NCBI GenBank assembly: GCA_911728455.2
Contig: OU452236.1
Location: forward strand, 10,655,195-10,719,194
From: Marthasterias glacialis
Taxonomy: Eukaryota; Echinodermata; Asteroidea; Forcipulatida; Asteriidae
Direction of reading: 5' to 3'
DNA: 64,000 bases
Shown here: in pieces, positions 11,230 to 21,714 of the stretch
How positions within the stretch are numbered: the stretch's first letter is position 1
Layout: every line of letters starts with the position of its first letter
Position numbers and translations under genes: made by a program
The notes under the pieces: model-generated
Told to the model about the DNA's origin: nothing
The model's database searches: none
What the model saw: only the letters and a program-made list of their open reading frames with translations

Positions 11230-11442
11230 CTTCCGTCCATGGCGTATAAGCGGCTACAAAGACCAACAACACACAGGCGACAATGCGACGGCACTATGCA
11301 ACGTGTACAAAAGTAGGCGACGGCACAACGCGACAGTGCGACGGCACGACGCGACAATGCGCTGTTGACGGCGCAAGCAGCGAGGGACACTACAATCACC
11401 ACCATACACGCGCCGTTGAAATGGCAGAGATAGAATTCCATA

Positions 11443-12060
11443 AACGACAGTAAAACCGAATTCTTCATTGCTGCATCTCGTCACAATCACAATCGTCTTC
11501 CGGATATCACCTTAAACCATTAAACTCCAGGAATCTTGGAGCATTCTTTGATACAAACATGACCATGTCTTCTTATATTACAATTAGTGTTAGTCGCATA
11601 GTCGCAACTTTTCACTTACGCAATATTCGGAAATTTATTGATCAAGATACCTGTAATCACGCTGTTCGCTCTTTGGTTCTTTCACGACTGGATTATCATA
11701 ACGGTCTTTTGTCCTCTATTCCAAAGTCATATATAACCCATTTGCAGCGTCTACAAAACTGGGCTGCTCGTCTCATATATAATGTAAATAGAAATCACGA
11801 CTCCGTACCACCGCTTAAAACACTCCATTGGCTCCCAGTCCACCATAGAATATCTTTTAAGTTGCTTCTTTATGTATGTAAATCTCTCAACGGTCTTGCG
11901 CCAATGTATTGGTTAATTGTTTGAAATTGTACATTCCCAGTAGAAACCTATAAGATCGACAAGTGACCATCTCCGCCTTCAATATTCCATCACTAGAATT
12001 CAAGCTGGCGACAGAACATTTTACCGTTTCTGCGTCCAAGCTATGGAACACACTTCCTAT
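11443..12060 (+). pseudogene. LINE ORF2 C-terminal part after the foldback insertion
   Basis: The reading continues from the YADD half with NDSKTEFFIAA, then a LGAFFDTNM-like strand near 11535-11560. A stretch from about 11590 to 11924 has the typical CR1/L2 tail: HLRNIRKF, a DYHNGLL block near 11690, HLQRLQNWAARLI near 11740, and TLHWLPVHHRISFKLLLYVCKSLNG near 11820-11890. The stretch after 11925 changes frame (an AF-LWN-type ending near 12030-12050). This half is better preserved than the endonuclease but cannot work alone. Confidence 0.75.
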
Positions 12061-12258
12061 CAATATCAGACAATCCGGTTCAATACATTCCTTCAAAAAG
12101 GCTCTCAAGACTTACTTGTTTATTTATTAATGTTTGTATTAATTTGCTTTTTGTTGTTTACATGCTTTGTTTCATTTGCTACCTTTGTAAACGCCATGAG
12201 CCTCCTGGGAATGGCGCATTATAAATGCTTTTTGTATTTGTATTTTATATTTGTATTT

Positions 12259-12445
12259 GGACGCCATTTTCACATACAACAACGCACATAATATGACTTT
12301 GCTGTTGAGACTAGAACCTCTTGAAAAGTATTTGTACCCTTCATTATGGGTAAAAGCGGGATTTTTAGTCCAGAATCATAACGACCAGTACACTGGACAT
12401 ACCAAATTTTTGAGCTGGCTAATTATGGGCACTAAATAGTGCTTA
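12259..12445 (+). repeat. Tandem array resumed after the LINE (right part)
   Basis: The sequence restarts with GACGCCATTTTCACATACAA and runs through another TTTGTACCCTT unit start at 12331, CCAGTACACTG and GAGCTGGCTAATT. It stops at about 12445, where a Helentron-type fragment begins. It is the continuation of the array at 7543-8082. Confidence 0.85.
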
Positions 12446-12944
12446 ACAGTTCAATCTGAGCACCATTGCTATAACGTTGTAGGGGAATGCGGCCGCATTT
12501 CGCGGCACATAGCATACACATTGTACACAAGTATGCCCACGCTGTTTTTTCCGACGTTAATGCAATGGAGTTTGCTTGTCCAGGTTTTTACGGGGAAAAC
12601 TTCGAACATGAATGCGGTGCGGTAGCGCTAATTTTAGCGTTTTAAACTTCATAATAAAAATTGTGTTCTCAGATGTTAGTTTGGCTTTCATTGTCTTATT
12701 GTTATGACGTCTCATAATGCTATATAGCGCCCTCTATCGGTAAGAGTTGATCTACATAGAAGGGCAGAATCTTTGCATTTTTAGGGTTTTCGTTCGAAGC
12801 CATCGCATGTGAATAGAAGTTATACCACCTAGGTAACGAAATAACTTGGTATGGAAAACATGCTTTCGTCATCGTGACGTCATCAGGTACCAAGTTACGT
12901 AAATTCAATGTTTATTATTTTAAAAATCACATCTCATGAACCCT
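12446..12944 (+). mobile_element. Helentron-type family A fragment, left of the foldback insertion
   Basis: It matches the copies at 25195-25460, 27585-28080 and 53240-53520 plus 54712-54900. Shared blocks are GTTCAATCTGAGCACCATT, TAGCGCTAATTTTAGCG, AGATGTTAGTTTGGCTTT, TATAGCGCCCTCTATCGG, TTTTTAGGGTTTTCGTTC, and CATCGTGACGTCATCAGGT. It continues on the far side of the foldback element at 15294. No protein is encoded, and the family ends are not present in this fragment. Confidence 0.75.
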
Positions 12945-15293
12945 TAGCCCCACTAGTGTGGCAAGGATTTTTGACATCGGTTGAATCCTTGTGTGGCAAG
13001 GATTTTTGACGTCGGTTGAATCCTTAGCCACACGTCCAAGCCTATCTTTTGTGCAGCTCGTCCCCCAATCCGCCGCACCGAAACCTAACGGGTGCGGCGC
13101 TGGATTTTAACCAACTAAATGTGTCCACGTACCTCTTAGCTTCCCTCCGGTACTTTGGCTGTTGAAGTTGCTAACCTTATTAAGGGCAAATAATCATTTG
13201 AATTTTGCTCAAAATTACTCCACACAAATAGATATCAGCTAGCGATCGGGGCCATTTTGATTACCCAGAATGCAATGCCATCACGAAGTCACGAGAGTGC
13301 AAAAACAATTCAGCGGCTGTTTCACGTGACAGCTACAGCTAATGAAACAGCTTAGAATACAAAATGCATGGAGTCAGAAAAAGTGCATGCACCAAATCTA
13401 TGCATGGCATCGGTTGCATGCACGCATAGTTTGGTACTTGCACTTTTTTCTGACTCCATTCTGAAATTGTTTTTATACTCTCGCGCCACACGTGATTTCG
13501 TGATGGCATTGCATTCTGGGTAATCAAAATGGAACCGATCGCAAGCCGATAGTATTTGTGTGGAGTAATTTTGAGCAAAATTCAAATGATAAGTACCGGA
13601 GGGAAGCTAAGAGGTACGTGGACACATTTAGTTGGTTAAAATCCAGCGCCGCACCCGTTAGGTTTCGGTGCGGCGGATTGGGGGACGAGCTGCACCAAAG
13701 ATAGGCTTGGACATGTGGCTAAGGATTCAGCGATGTCAAAAATCCTTGCCACACTACAACCTACTCCTAGAACTATGAGGTTTGTTCCGCTATCGTCTCC
13801 ACGAACCTCATAGAGTGATATGTACAAAATCCTTACTCCTAGAACTATGAGGTTCGTTCCGCTATCGTCTCCACGAGCCTCATAGAGTGATATGTACAAA
13901 ATCCTATTCGAAACTTTCTGCCCTTCACGTTTACATGGCTACAGTTCTTTTTTGAAATCAGATCTCGCCAAAACTAGGCTCTATGTGTTCTTTCAACTCT
14001 GATCGAGCGTTGCACTGGTCCAGAAAATCCACTCCGCAAACTAAAAGTTGTTAAAAAGTGATAAATTCTTACCGTAATTCTGACTCCATTCAAACAGTAT
14101 TGCAACAAATATGGCGACCGGAGTTGCAAAATTAACTGGTATGCTGCTATGCGGTGCGCTGGTCCTATGGGCTGGTTCCGCGTACCAGTTAATTTAAAAA
14201 AATTTAAAATTAACTGGTACGCGGAACCAGCCCATAGGACCAGCGCACCGCATAGCAGCATACCAGTTAATTTTGCAACTCCGGTCGCCATATTTGTTGC
14301 AATACTGTTTGAATGGGGTCAGAATTACGGTGAGAATTTATCACTTTTTAACAACTTTTAGTTTGCGGAGTGGATTTTCTGGACCAGTGCAACGCTCGAT
14401 CAGAGTTGAAAGAACACATAGAGCCTAGTTTTGGCGAGATCTGATTTCAAAAAAGAACTGTAGCCATGTAAACGTGAAGGGCAGAAAGTTTCGAATAGGA
14501 TTTTGTACATATCACTCTATGAGGCTCGTGGAGACGATAGCGGAACGAACCTCATAGAGTGACATGTACAAAATCCTATTCGAAACTTTCTGCCCTTCAC
14601 GTTTACATGGCTACAGTTCTTTTTTGAAATCAGATCTCGCCAAAACTAGGCTCTATGTGTTCTTTCAACTCTGATCGAGCGTTGCACTGGTCCAGAAAAT
14701 CCACTCCGCAAACTAAAAATTGTTAAAAAGTGATAAATTCTCACCGCAATTCAGATCCCATTCAAACAGTATTGCAACAAATATGGCGACCGGAGTTGCA
14801 AAATTAACTGGTATGCTGCTATGCGGTGCGCTGGTCCTATGGGCTGGTTCCGTGTACCAGCATGACCAGTTAATTTTACAAATTTTTAAATTAACTGGTA
14901 CGCGGAACCAGCCCATAGGACCAGCGCACCGCATAGCAGCATACCAGTTAATTTTGCAACTCCGGTCGCCATATTTGTTGCAATACTGTTTGAATGGGAT
15001 CTGAATTGCGGTGAGAATTTATCACTTTTTAACAACTTTTAGTTTGCGGAGTGGATTTTCTGGACCAGTGCAACGCTCGATCAGAGTTGAAAGAACACAT
15101 AGAGCCTAGTTTTGGCGAGATCTGATTTCAAAAAAGAACTGTAGCCATGTAAACGTGAAGGGCAGAAAGTTTCGAATAGGATTTTGTACATATCACTCTA
15201 TGAGGTTCGTGGAGACGATAGCGGAACAAACCTCATAGTTCTAGGAGTAACTCACAACCGATGTCAAAAATCCTTGCCACACTAGTGGGGCTA
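12945..15293. mobile_element. Composite foldback element, 2.35 kb, 9-bp target duplication
   Basis: The ends are exact inverse copies: TAGCCCCACTAGTGTGGCAA on the left and its inverse on the right, extending to about 39 bp. ATGAACCCT flanks both sides (12936-12944 and 15294-15302), and joining the flanks restores the family A sequence. Inside are three successive palindromes: 12945-13756, about 13780-14555, and about 14555-15240. The last two share the same arms (GTGCGCTGGTCCTATGGGCT and its inverse). No transposase frame was seen. A 9-bp duplication with long arms suggests a Mutator-like or foldback origin, not proven. Confidence 0.85.
13756..13905 (+). repeat. Two tandem 72-bp units inside the foldback element
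   Basis: The block TACTCCTAGAACTATGAGGT ... ATGTACAAAATCC is present twice, at about 13761-13831 and 13833-13904, differing at a few bases. Each unit itself has an inverted pair (ATGAGGTTYGTTCC / CGTGGARRCG CCTCAT-type). Inverse copies lie at about 14500-14565 and 15185-15248. The minus-strand frame here follows the repeat. Confidence 0.75.
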
Positions 15294-15560
15294 ATGAACC
15301 CTATGTCGTAGAGTTGCAATCTTTGTGTGGTTTTGTAGCTTAAAAATAATTTGTCATTTTATTTACAGGCGTAACCCCACTTTGACCTTTACTTCCGGTC
15401 CAAAAAGGAAGCTCTAAATTTCAAAAAGTCATATCTCGTAAGCCATGTGTCATAAAATCTTCATCTTTGTACCATTTGTAGTTTACATCACATGTGACAT
15501 TTGGTTTGAAGAATAACATTTAAAAAAGCAATGTTCGAAGTCCCTTCCGGCCGTAAACGA
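15294..15560 (+). mobile_element. Helentron-type family A fragment, right of the foldback insertion
   Basis: This picks up family A after the insertion: ATGAACCCTATGTCGTAGAG, then CGTAACCCCACTTTGACC, TTTACTTCCGGTCCAAAAAG and CATCACATGTGACATTTG. It contains a single unit of the ~143-bp internal repeat described at 28150-28640. Its distal half-site is TAACCC in place of TGACCC. The family's terminal hairpin is absent. Confidence 0.75.
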
Positions 15561-15838
15561 AGCTGCGACATACAATAACATCGAGCTCATTCATGCTCAA
15601 AAGTCACAGAGACTGTAACTGTACTTAAATTAATTGTTTCAAAGACAGTTCATTAAATGTCGATGACAGCTTGTAATGGTTCTTAAAATAAAAACCTTAC
15701 CTGCGAGTTGGGTTGCTTTGCGGCGGGGTCCTCCTCGCAACGGGAAGTGGAGCAGAAGGTGCGTCGTTGGGGACGGTGGGCCGGCGGGCTGGTGCCATAG
15801 GGGTCTTGTCGCTCGTTTGGCCCGTTGTCCGAGGCAGA

Positions 15839-15975
15839 GATATTTCGTAAAAAATAGCCTTTTCTTCACCTCCCTGTACCGCATGTATTCTATTTCGAGA
15901 ATACGCGGCTGGCATTTCCGCAAATACGCGGGTGGCTATTTTGGGCCCAATAACGGGCTAGCTTCAGTTTGGTGA
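15839..15975 (-). repeat. Inverted partner of the repeat at 7161-7310
   Basis: It carries the same blocks in reverse: TATTTCG..AAAAATAGCC, TTCACCTCCCTGTACCGCAT, GGCATTTCCGC, TTTGGGCCCAATAACGGGCT and AGCTTCAGTTTGGTG. The two copies are nearly identical, with a few substitutions. The adjoining GC-rich stretch at 15705-15830 gives long frames on both strands that I cannot assign to a gene. Confidence 0.75.
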
Positions 15976-16337
15976 TGTTGGTTAGTGTTTATGATCTACA
16001 TGTGGTGTGTATGGTACTTGGTATATCTATAGTTGGAAACTGCAAGTAAGTGCTCACAAAGTGTGCCACTGGCGGTCTGAAGTAGGCCTAGGTGGACTAA
16101 GACAGATCAGAGTACTACACTTAGTAATACTTTACATATATATAGATGGATCATGCTAGTGATACAGTAAACTCACACTCACTCACAGTAAGTACAGTAC
16201 ATATAGCTTAATTATAATTTTTAAAAATTTGAAAAGTTAAATTGTAAAATTATGACTATTGATATCGTGACATTTCACGACGTCGCGTCATTTGCAGATG
16301 GTGCTGTACAGTCAAGTCTCCTATTTCCTCTGGTCTC

Positions 16338-17338
16338 CTATTTCCGCGGTATCAGAAAATTTTCTTTTTGCGGCGCCAATATGTCGTCAATGGACGACTT
16401 TTATTCAGTGAATCGATAACCAATATTAATATAAATAACCTTCTGCCGATCTGGTAAAAAGAAAAAATCCGAAATGTTAAGGAGATTTTTTTAATTTAAA
16501 CATTTGTGGGCCATTTTCCAGACCGGGCAAATTTATGCTGACCATGGCTGCAAAAAGTGCCATTTTATCATTTTTCAAATTTTTACCCTAAATGTTGTTC
16601 TGTCACTGGGAAAATCAGTGTCTAGATCCCATTTCACTTTTTATAAAAAAACTGACATCGAAAGATTTCTTTCACCTCAAAAACATAACAAATTGTCTGA
16701 CGTCGAAATAAGGCCAGAAAACTGACGATCGGTAAAAAAAGGAATAATTTCAACAACTTTTGCAAAGGGCGCCCTCAATGTGTGTGTTTTAACATAAAGT
16801 AAAAACTCACGCAGGTTAAAGACTTGCCTGCGCAAGTACAAAACTCGCCAGGGTGAATGTGCGCAAATTTCAAAATTGCGCAGTTTAGTTTTCATTTACG
16901 CGGTTACTATTTTGTGCTAAATATGGAGCAATTCTGTGAGTGCAGGGGTGTCCTACAGAAATTTGGTACTCCGCAATTAAAATGCCTGGTAAAAGAGCGA
17001 AACTCGCCCGACTGGTGGCAAATTAAAAATCGTAATTCATTTAAAGTAAAAAAAATGTCATATTATGGTTGAAGTTAGCTCCATTAATGTAGAGGAAAAG
17101 GCTTTGCAGACCATTTAAAAACTCCCGCGGATATATGAGACTCGCCTCTAAAATCACACCGCGCGTATGCTCATTTTCTGTTAGGTTTTTCGACGAATTT
17201 AATCTGAAAACTGATGGATTTTGTTCAAGTCAAAGTGGAAAGTAATACTTCAGCAATAATAATAACAGGACACTTTGCCCAGGTTGGTGATTTATTTTTT
17301 ATTTTGATCGAAAAATGCAGCAAATACCGCGGAAATAG
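16338..17338. mobile_element. Candidate TIR element with 15-bp termini
   Basis: CTATTTCCGCGGTAT at 16338-16352 is exactly inverse to ATACCGCGGAAATAG at 17324-17338. The enclosed 1 kb has short recurrent pieces such as ACTCGCC, but no transposase. A 15-bp inverted match at this spacing could be chance in repeat-rich DNA. No target duplication could be fixed. Confidence 0.4.
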
Positions 17339-17677
17339 AGTAAAACATCCTACTGACGTAGGGTCCGAGTGAAGTCCATCAAAACCACTTAGGTACCTGT
17401 GTACAAATTTTAAATTCCCAAACCATGCAAACAGAGTCAGACCATAGACATGATAGAGAAAGGAACAGGAAAAAATAGCCCTGGTAACTGGGAGGATTTA
17501 AAACACCTCTGTTAAAAAAAATGCCTTAGAGGGAGAGTTAGACTCAACAGAATTGCCCGAAAATCGCCTACTGCCACTGGCTTCTCCAAGTGTTTGAGAT
17601 GAAATAAAATGCATTTAATTGTACTCACGATCATTTTCTGTCCTCCAAATGGATGATTTTTAGGGCCGCCGACAACC

Positions 17678-17914
17678 TAGCCCCACTAGTGTGGCAAGGA
17701 TTTTTGACATAGGTTGAATCCTTAGCCACACGTCCAAGCCTATCTTTTGTGCAGCTCGTACAACAAACTGACACCACCGGTGGTGGCGCGCGAGAGTGCA
17801 AAATCAATTCAGCGGTTGTTCATGCAACTGATGACACGCATAGTTTGGTGCATGCCCTTTTTTCTGACTCCGTTCTGTATTCTAACTTAGCTGTTCCATT
17901 ACCTGTAGCTGCAC
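17678..17914 (+). mobile_element. Truncated copy of the foldback family at 12945
   Basis: It starts with the same terminus TAGCCCCACTAGTGTGGCAA and keeps the TTGAATCCTTAGCCACAC and CCAAGCCTATCTTTTGTGCA blocks. It then jumps to the GAGAGTGCAAA, GCATAGTTTGGT, TTTTTTCTGACTCC and GTATTCTAA blocks found in the palindrome at 13290-13480. It lacks the right end. It shows that the first palindrome (12945-13756) exists as a separate element. Confidence 0.75.
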
Positions 17915-18089
17915 ATGCTGTCTTACATGGTAGGTGATTTTCGAGCAATTCTGTTGAGCCTAAGGCATATTTTTTAAAAGAAGTGTGTTAAATCCTCCTG
18001 ACCGTTGCAGTTACTACATGTTTCAAGCTGGGGTGCTAGTATGACAGATAATGTCAAAATCTCAAAAAAGGAGTACAGTGCCCAAGTTA

Positions 18090-18966
18090 CTGGGTCTAAC
18101 ATAGCCCCATAGTGCCAATACGCTGAACTACCTCCGCTTCTTGGCCCTATGAATGCTATTGCCCAAATTCAGACATCAACTTTCGAAACAAATCGAAGCT
18201 CGTCTCTCTCTCGGGGTAAGTAGACTGCTGGAATAAAGACTGCATCAGGAGTATGACGAGTCATAATTGCGCCTTCTTCTGCTGTACAGCGCACATACAG
18301 TGCAACAGCAACCATCATGGCTCTGACTATGTTGCAATGTGTTTGTATTAGCCCCATAAAAATAGTTCCATTACGCTGGACTACCTCCGTTTTTGGCCCT
18401 ATGAACACTATTGCCCAAGTTCAGACATCAACTTTCGAATTGAAACTTTTTTGCCAAAATTTTTCCATCGATGATCTGTTTATCATTGAGCCAGAGTCTC
18501 ACGTACACTAAATCCGAGGTATAATGACATCATTTGGTGGAACTTTATGAAAAATCTCAGCGCTAATGTACTTGAGACTCTTGAGACTTGAGACGATAAA
18601 AAGATCATCCATGGAAAAATTTTGGCAAAAAAGTGTAAGTTCTGATTCGAAAGTTGATCCCTGATTTTGGACATTCGTAGGGCCAAGAAGCAGAGCTAGT
18701 CCAGCGTATTTGCACTATTTAAGGGGGTATGTCTGTGTCAGCATGGTCAGTGCTGAGATTTTTCATAAAATTTATATCTCGGATCTAATGTACTTGAGAC
18801 CCTGGCGCAATGATAAAGAGATCATCGATGGAAAAATGTTTGCATAAAAGTGTAAGTTTTGATTCGAAAGTTGATGTCTGAATTTGGGCAATAGCATTAT
18901 TAGGGCCAAGAAGCGGAGGTAGTCTCAGCGTATTGGCACTATTTATGGGGCTAAGTCAGACAGAGA
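18090..18966. mobile_element. Inverted-repeat element with doubled arms
   Basis: The left side has two copies of a block (about 18098-18195 and 18345-18490) with TAGCCCCATA, CTACCTCCG..TTTTTGGCCC or CTTCTTGGCCC, and CAGACATCAACTTTCGAA. The right side has two inverse copies (about 18600-18725 and 18825-18955) ending GGCACTATTTATGGGGCTAA. TIR start and end are TCTAACATAGCCCC and GGGGCTAAGTCAGA. No coding sequence was seen. The element looks like a foldback whose arms were duplicated. Confidence 0.75.
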
Positions 18967-21700
18967 CAGAGAGAGAGAGAGTGAACAAAAACTGCCCCAA
19001 AATTCATCTAATACATTAAATTTACTATCAGTACTATCAACTTAAACTCACCTGAGGTATGCAGGAGATGTTGCTCATTATTATGATGGTATGATTGTGT
19101 CTGATGTGGTTCTTCAAAATAGAGAAATTCTCGGCTAAAATCGGAGTCGTTTGTGCGCTGTTTTTCCAATACTAGATGGAGTTCTAATAATGAATGGGGC
19201 AAAAATGTTACAAATCTCAAACCTCTATTAAAATGGTGTAAAATGTCATTTTATTATTTATACTCTTTCACTCATAGTGAAAATTGAAACATTGTCATTT
19301 GATATCGACAGCAATGCCTTTTTGATTGAATATCATAATTCAGGATTGAGCTGAAATTTTCCTGTACAAAAATGTACAGACCCTTATCTTTTAAATGTGA
19401 CATCATAGATGTTTTTTGAACGCCAATTTGCCTGCAGCAAAATGCATCAGTTTTCTCTCCTACTTTCTTTACTGTTTTCCAACAAAAGTGTTTGTCTGCT
19501 TTTGCTCAACTGCACCGTCTCGCTACTGTTTTTTTTTCCTTCAAATTTTGAGAGTTTGATGAGACTTCGAGTTTTTCCTTTGCTGCCTCTGTAATTGAAT
19601 AAAATTACATGTAATTCTGTTCTTGCAGTAGCATGTTGTTTGTACTGCTAAAGCTCATATTTGGCTTGGTCAAATTGAGAGTTGCCTGTATTATCAAGTA
19701 GCATCGCATCTGATGTTTAGTAATATAGGAATAGACTGTTCTTATAGGCCTAGTGCATCACAGTAAGTGTCTGGATGTGCTTTATGACAAGAAAAATGAA
19801 GACTGGAACAGATCAACTGGTGATTCTTCAACATGGATTGAAATATTTTCTCACTGGGTGGTGCAGATTTAATGAGAGGTAAGCTGTTCATGAGTGCTGG
19901 GGATGAAAATGTTAAGATGTGTTGCTTGGCAATATGATTTGGTACAAATACTGGGCGGTAGGAGTTGAGGTGTGGAGTTGGAATGGAAGATGCGATGGGA
20001 TTGGTGGAGATGAATGGGTTTCCAGGGTCATGAGCAGGTACTCTACATAAACAAGTCTAGCTTCAGAGTTTTGAGGATAAGATTTGAGAAATTGGGGGAC
20101 AGTGTACAGCAGGCTGTTGCAAAAATCACGGTGGCATGAGATGAAAGCACAAACCACACTTTTGGTCTAGATGTTTTCATACTGTAAAATGTTATGAAGG
20201 GTGGGTGTTGAGGAACATCATGATATTGTTGACTTGTTTTTTCATTTAAAGATGGGCTCTAATGAGCTTTTAATAAACAAATAATTACATTTTTGTCACT
20301 AAGTAGACATCATGGATCTAGTGATTAATATTTTTTGTACATTTAAAAAAATTATTTAGCACTGAAAAATACCGTCCAAAAATGTACAGTTTCGAGCGGC
20401 TTTTGCAACTGAAAGTCAAAACGGCTGACAGCGTTAATTGTATGCATATTATGCAGATGACCCCTTGTCGACACTTGATTTGGTGGAAAAGTTTACAAGC
20501 TGACTGCTTTATGCCAAGTGGCAAGCAAAGCACTCACAATGCACCAGAGGGTTTCTAGATGTTTGCCCTGAACCCCACGCTGTTAGGGATCAGTAGTCTC
20601 TTCACTACATACAACCAAACAGAGATTTGTTCGCTGTGTCATACCTTAATAATAATAACACGCATTTATAGAGCGTTCATTACACTTGGTACCCACAGCG
20701 CTTTACAAGAAAACAGGCTCCCGACGTAACTGTGCTCTTGTAGACAAATCCTTAAATGGACCATACCACTTTACTAAAAGGGTCTACAGGCATCAATAGA
20801 GATTGCCAAACTTGGAAAATTTGTGCAGCAAAGATGCAAGTTAAACTAACTTTGAAAGTACCTACATGTATGACTAAAAGTATACAATGTATGTTAGTTG
20901 TAAACATAAAGGCTTCTTACTTTACATCCAAATAAACTTTCTTAGTCTTTTAAATGGTGCTTTAAGCCCTATAGTATAGTATTACGCATACTCTGTGGTA
21001 CTTTTCCATACAGTTTTTCCATACTGCATACTGCTTCTGAATCTCACTGTATAGTGTGTACCTATTCATTTTAATGGTGTCACAAAACATTGGTAAAGCT
21101 TGCTAATTGTTTATTTGAAAAAAGTTGTAGCTACATTGGTAGATCATGGGACAAACTAGTAATCATAACCTCTGGAGAAAAACATCTTAGTGAGAAAGGA
21201 CAAATCAAGAGTCTACTGCACTGCAGCACTGCACCAAATAGTGCTGTAAAAGTGTGAGGATGACCATGCAATTGCATGATGTTATTGTGTTGTAATTTTG
21301 TGTTTCCAATGTGGCAGTTGTTTTTTAATGTTTAAACGGAAAAAAATTTCTGACCTTTTTCCAAGGGTCGAACATAATGCCTGGAACAGTGTTGATTTTC
21401 CAAATGGTTTTGAATGGTACATACATGTAGGTACATAAGCTGATACAAAGCCTTATGGTGAGGATCATTCCAAATGGCAGTACAGCTGTGGTCAATCAAT
21501 AGACCCTCTATGATATGAATGGTTTGGAATAGTTATAGCTTGATATCAACACTGTTCAAAAAATAATATCATGTCTGTACAGTAGCAATTTGTGAGTTGG
21601 GAATTTTGAATGGTTTTGAATGGTCTAGAAGTAGGAGGGTTAAATCATTAAGCAAATAGATAAAGGCACTTATAATGGGAAAAAGGCAGTTGGTTCTTAG
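18967..21700. other. No gene recognised; one short shared repeat at 20645-20760
   Basis: I see no exon or RNA gene. A segment near 20645-20720 (AATAATAATAACACGCATTT, then CACAGCGCTTTACAAG) looks like the head of a dispersed element. Its counterpart at about 61980-62040 (GCGCTTTATCAAGCCAGC...) resembles it. The rest is AT-rich with short frames. Confidence 0.45.
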
Positions 21701-21714
21701 GAATCAACCATTGA

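Larger units (their letters stand above)
10700..11442. mobile_element. Foldback element with minisatellite arms, 6-bp target duplication AACGAC
   Basis: The ends are TATGGAATTCTATCTCTGCC and its inverse GGCAGAGATAGAATTCCATA. The TIR match extends about 75 bp. AACGAC flanks both sides (10694-10699 and 11443-11448), and removing one copy with the element restores the LINE frame. Inside, the left arm is filled by tandem GTCGCGTCGTGCCGTCGCAT-type units (about 10785-11050), with a shorter inverse set at about 11275-11362. The centre holds a second hairpin at 11151-11229. Long arginine-rich frames on both strands come from the minisatellite and are not genes. Confidence 0.85.
8083..12258 (+). mobile_element. 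CR1/L2-like LINE, nearly full length but dead, inserted in a tandem array
   Basis: The borders are set by the host array. The unit ends at ...AATACATAG (8082) and resumes at GACGCCATTTTCACATAC (12259). Removing 8083-12258 restores the ~204-bp spacing to the next unit start at 12331 (about 206 bp). Inside are an APE-type endonuclease region, a reverse transcriptase with a YADD box, and a C-terminal CR1/L2-type tail. The 3' end carries a GCGCATTATAAATG then TTTGTATT repeats, as in L2/CR1 ends. Stops and frameshifts disrupt every domain, and a foldback element interrupts it at 10700-11442. I did not find a clear target duplication. Confidence 0.8.

Noticed and set aside
15639-15975. GC-rich frames on both strands near 15.7-15.9 kb
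   Set aside because: Part lies in the repeat shared with 7161-7310 and no domain is visible on either strand.
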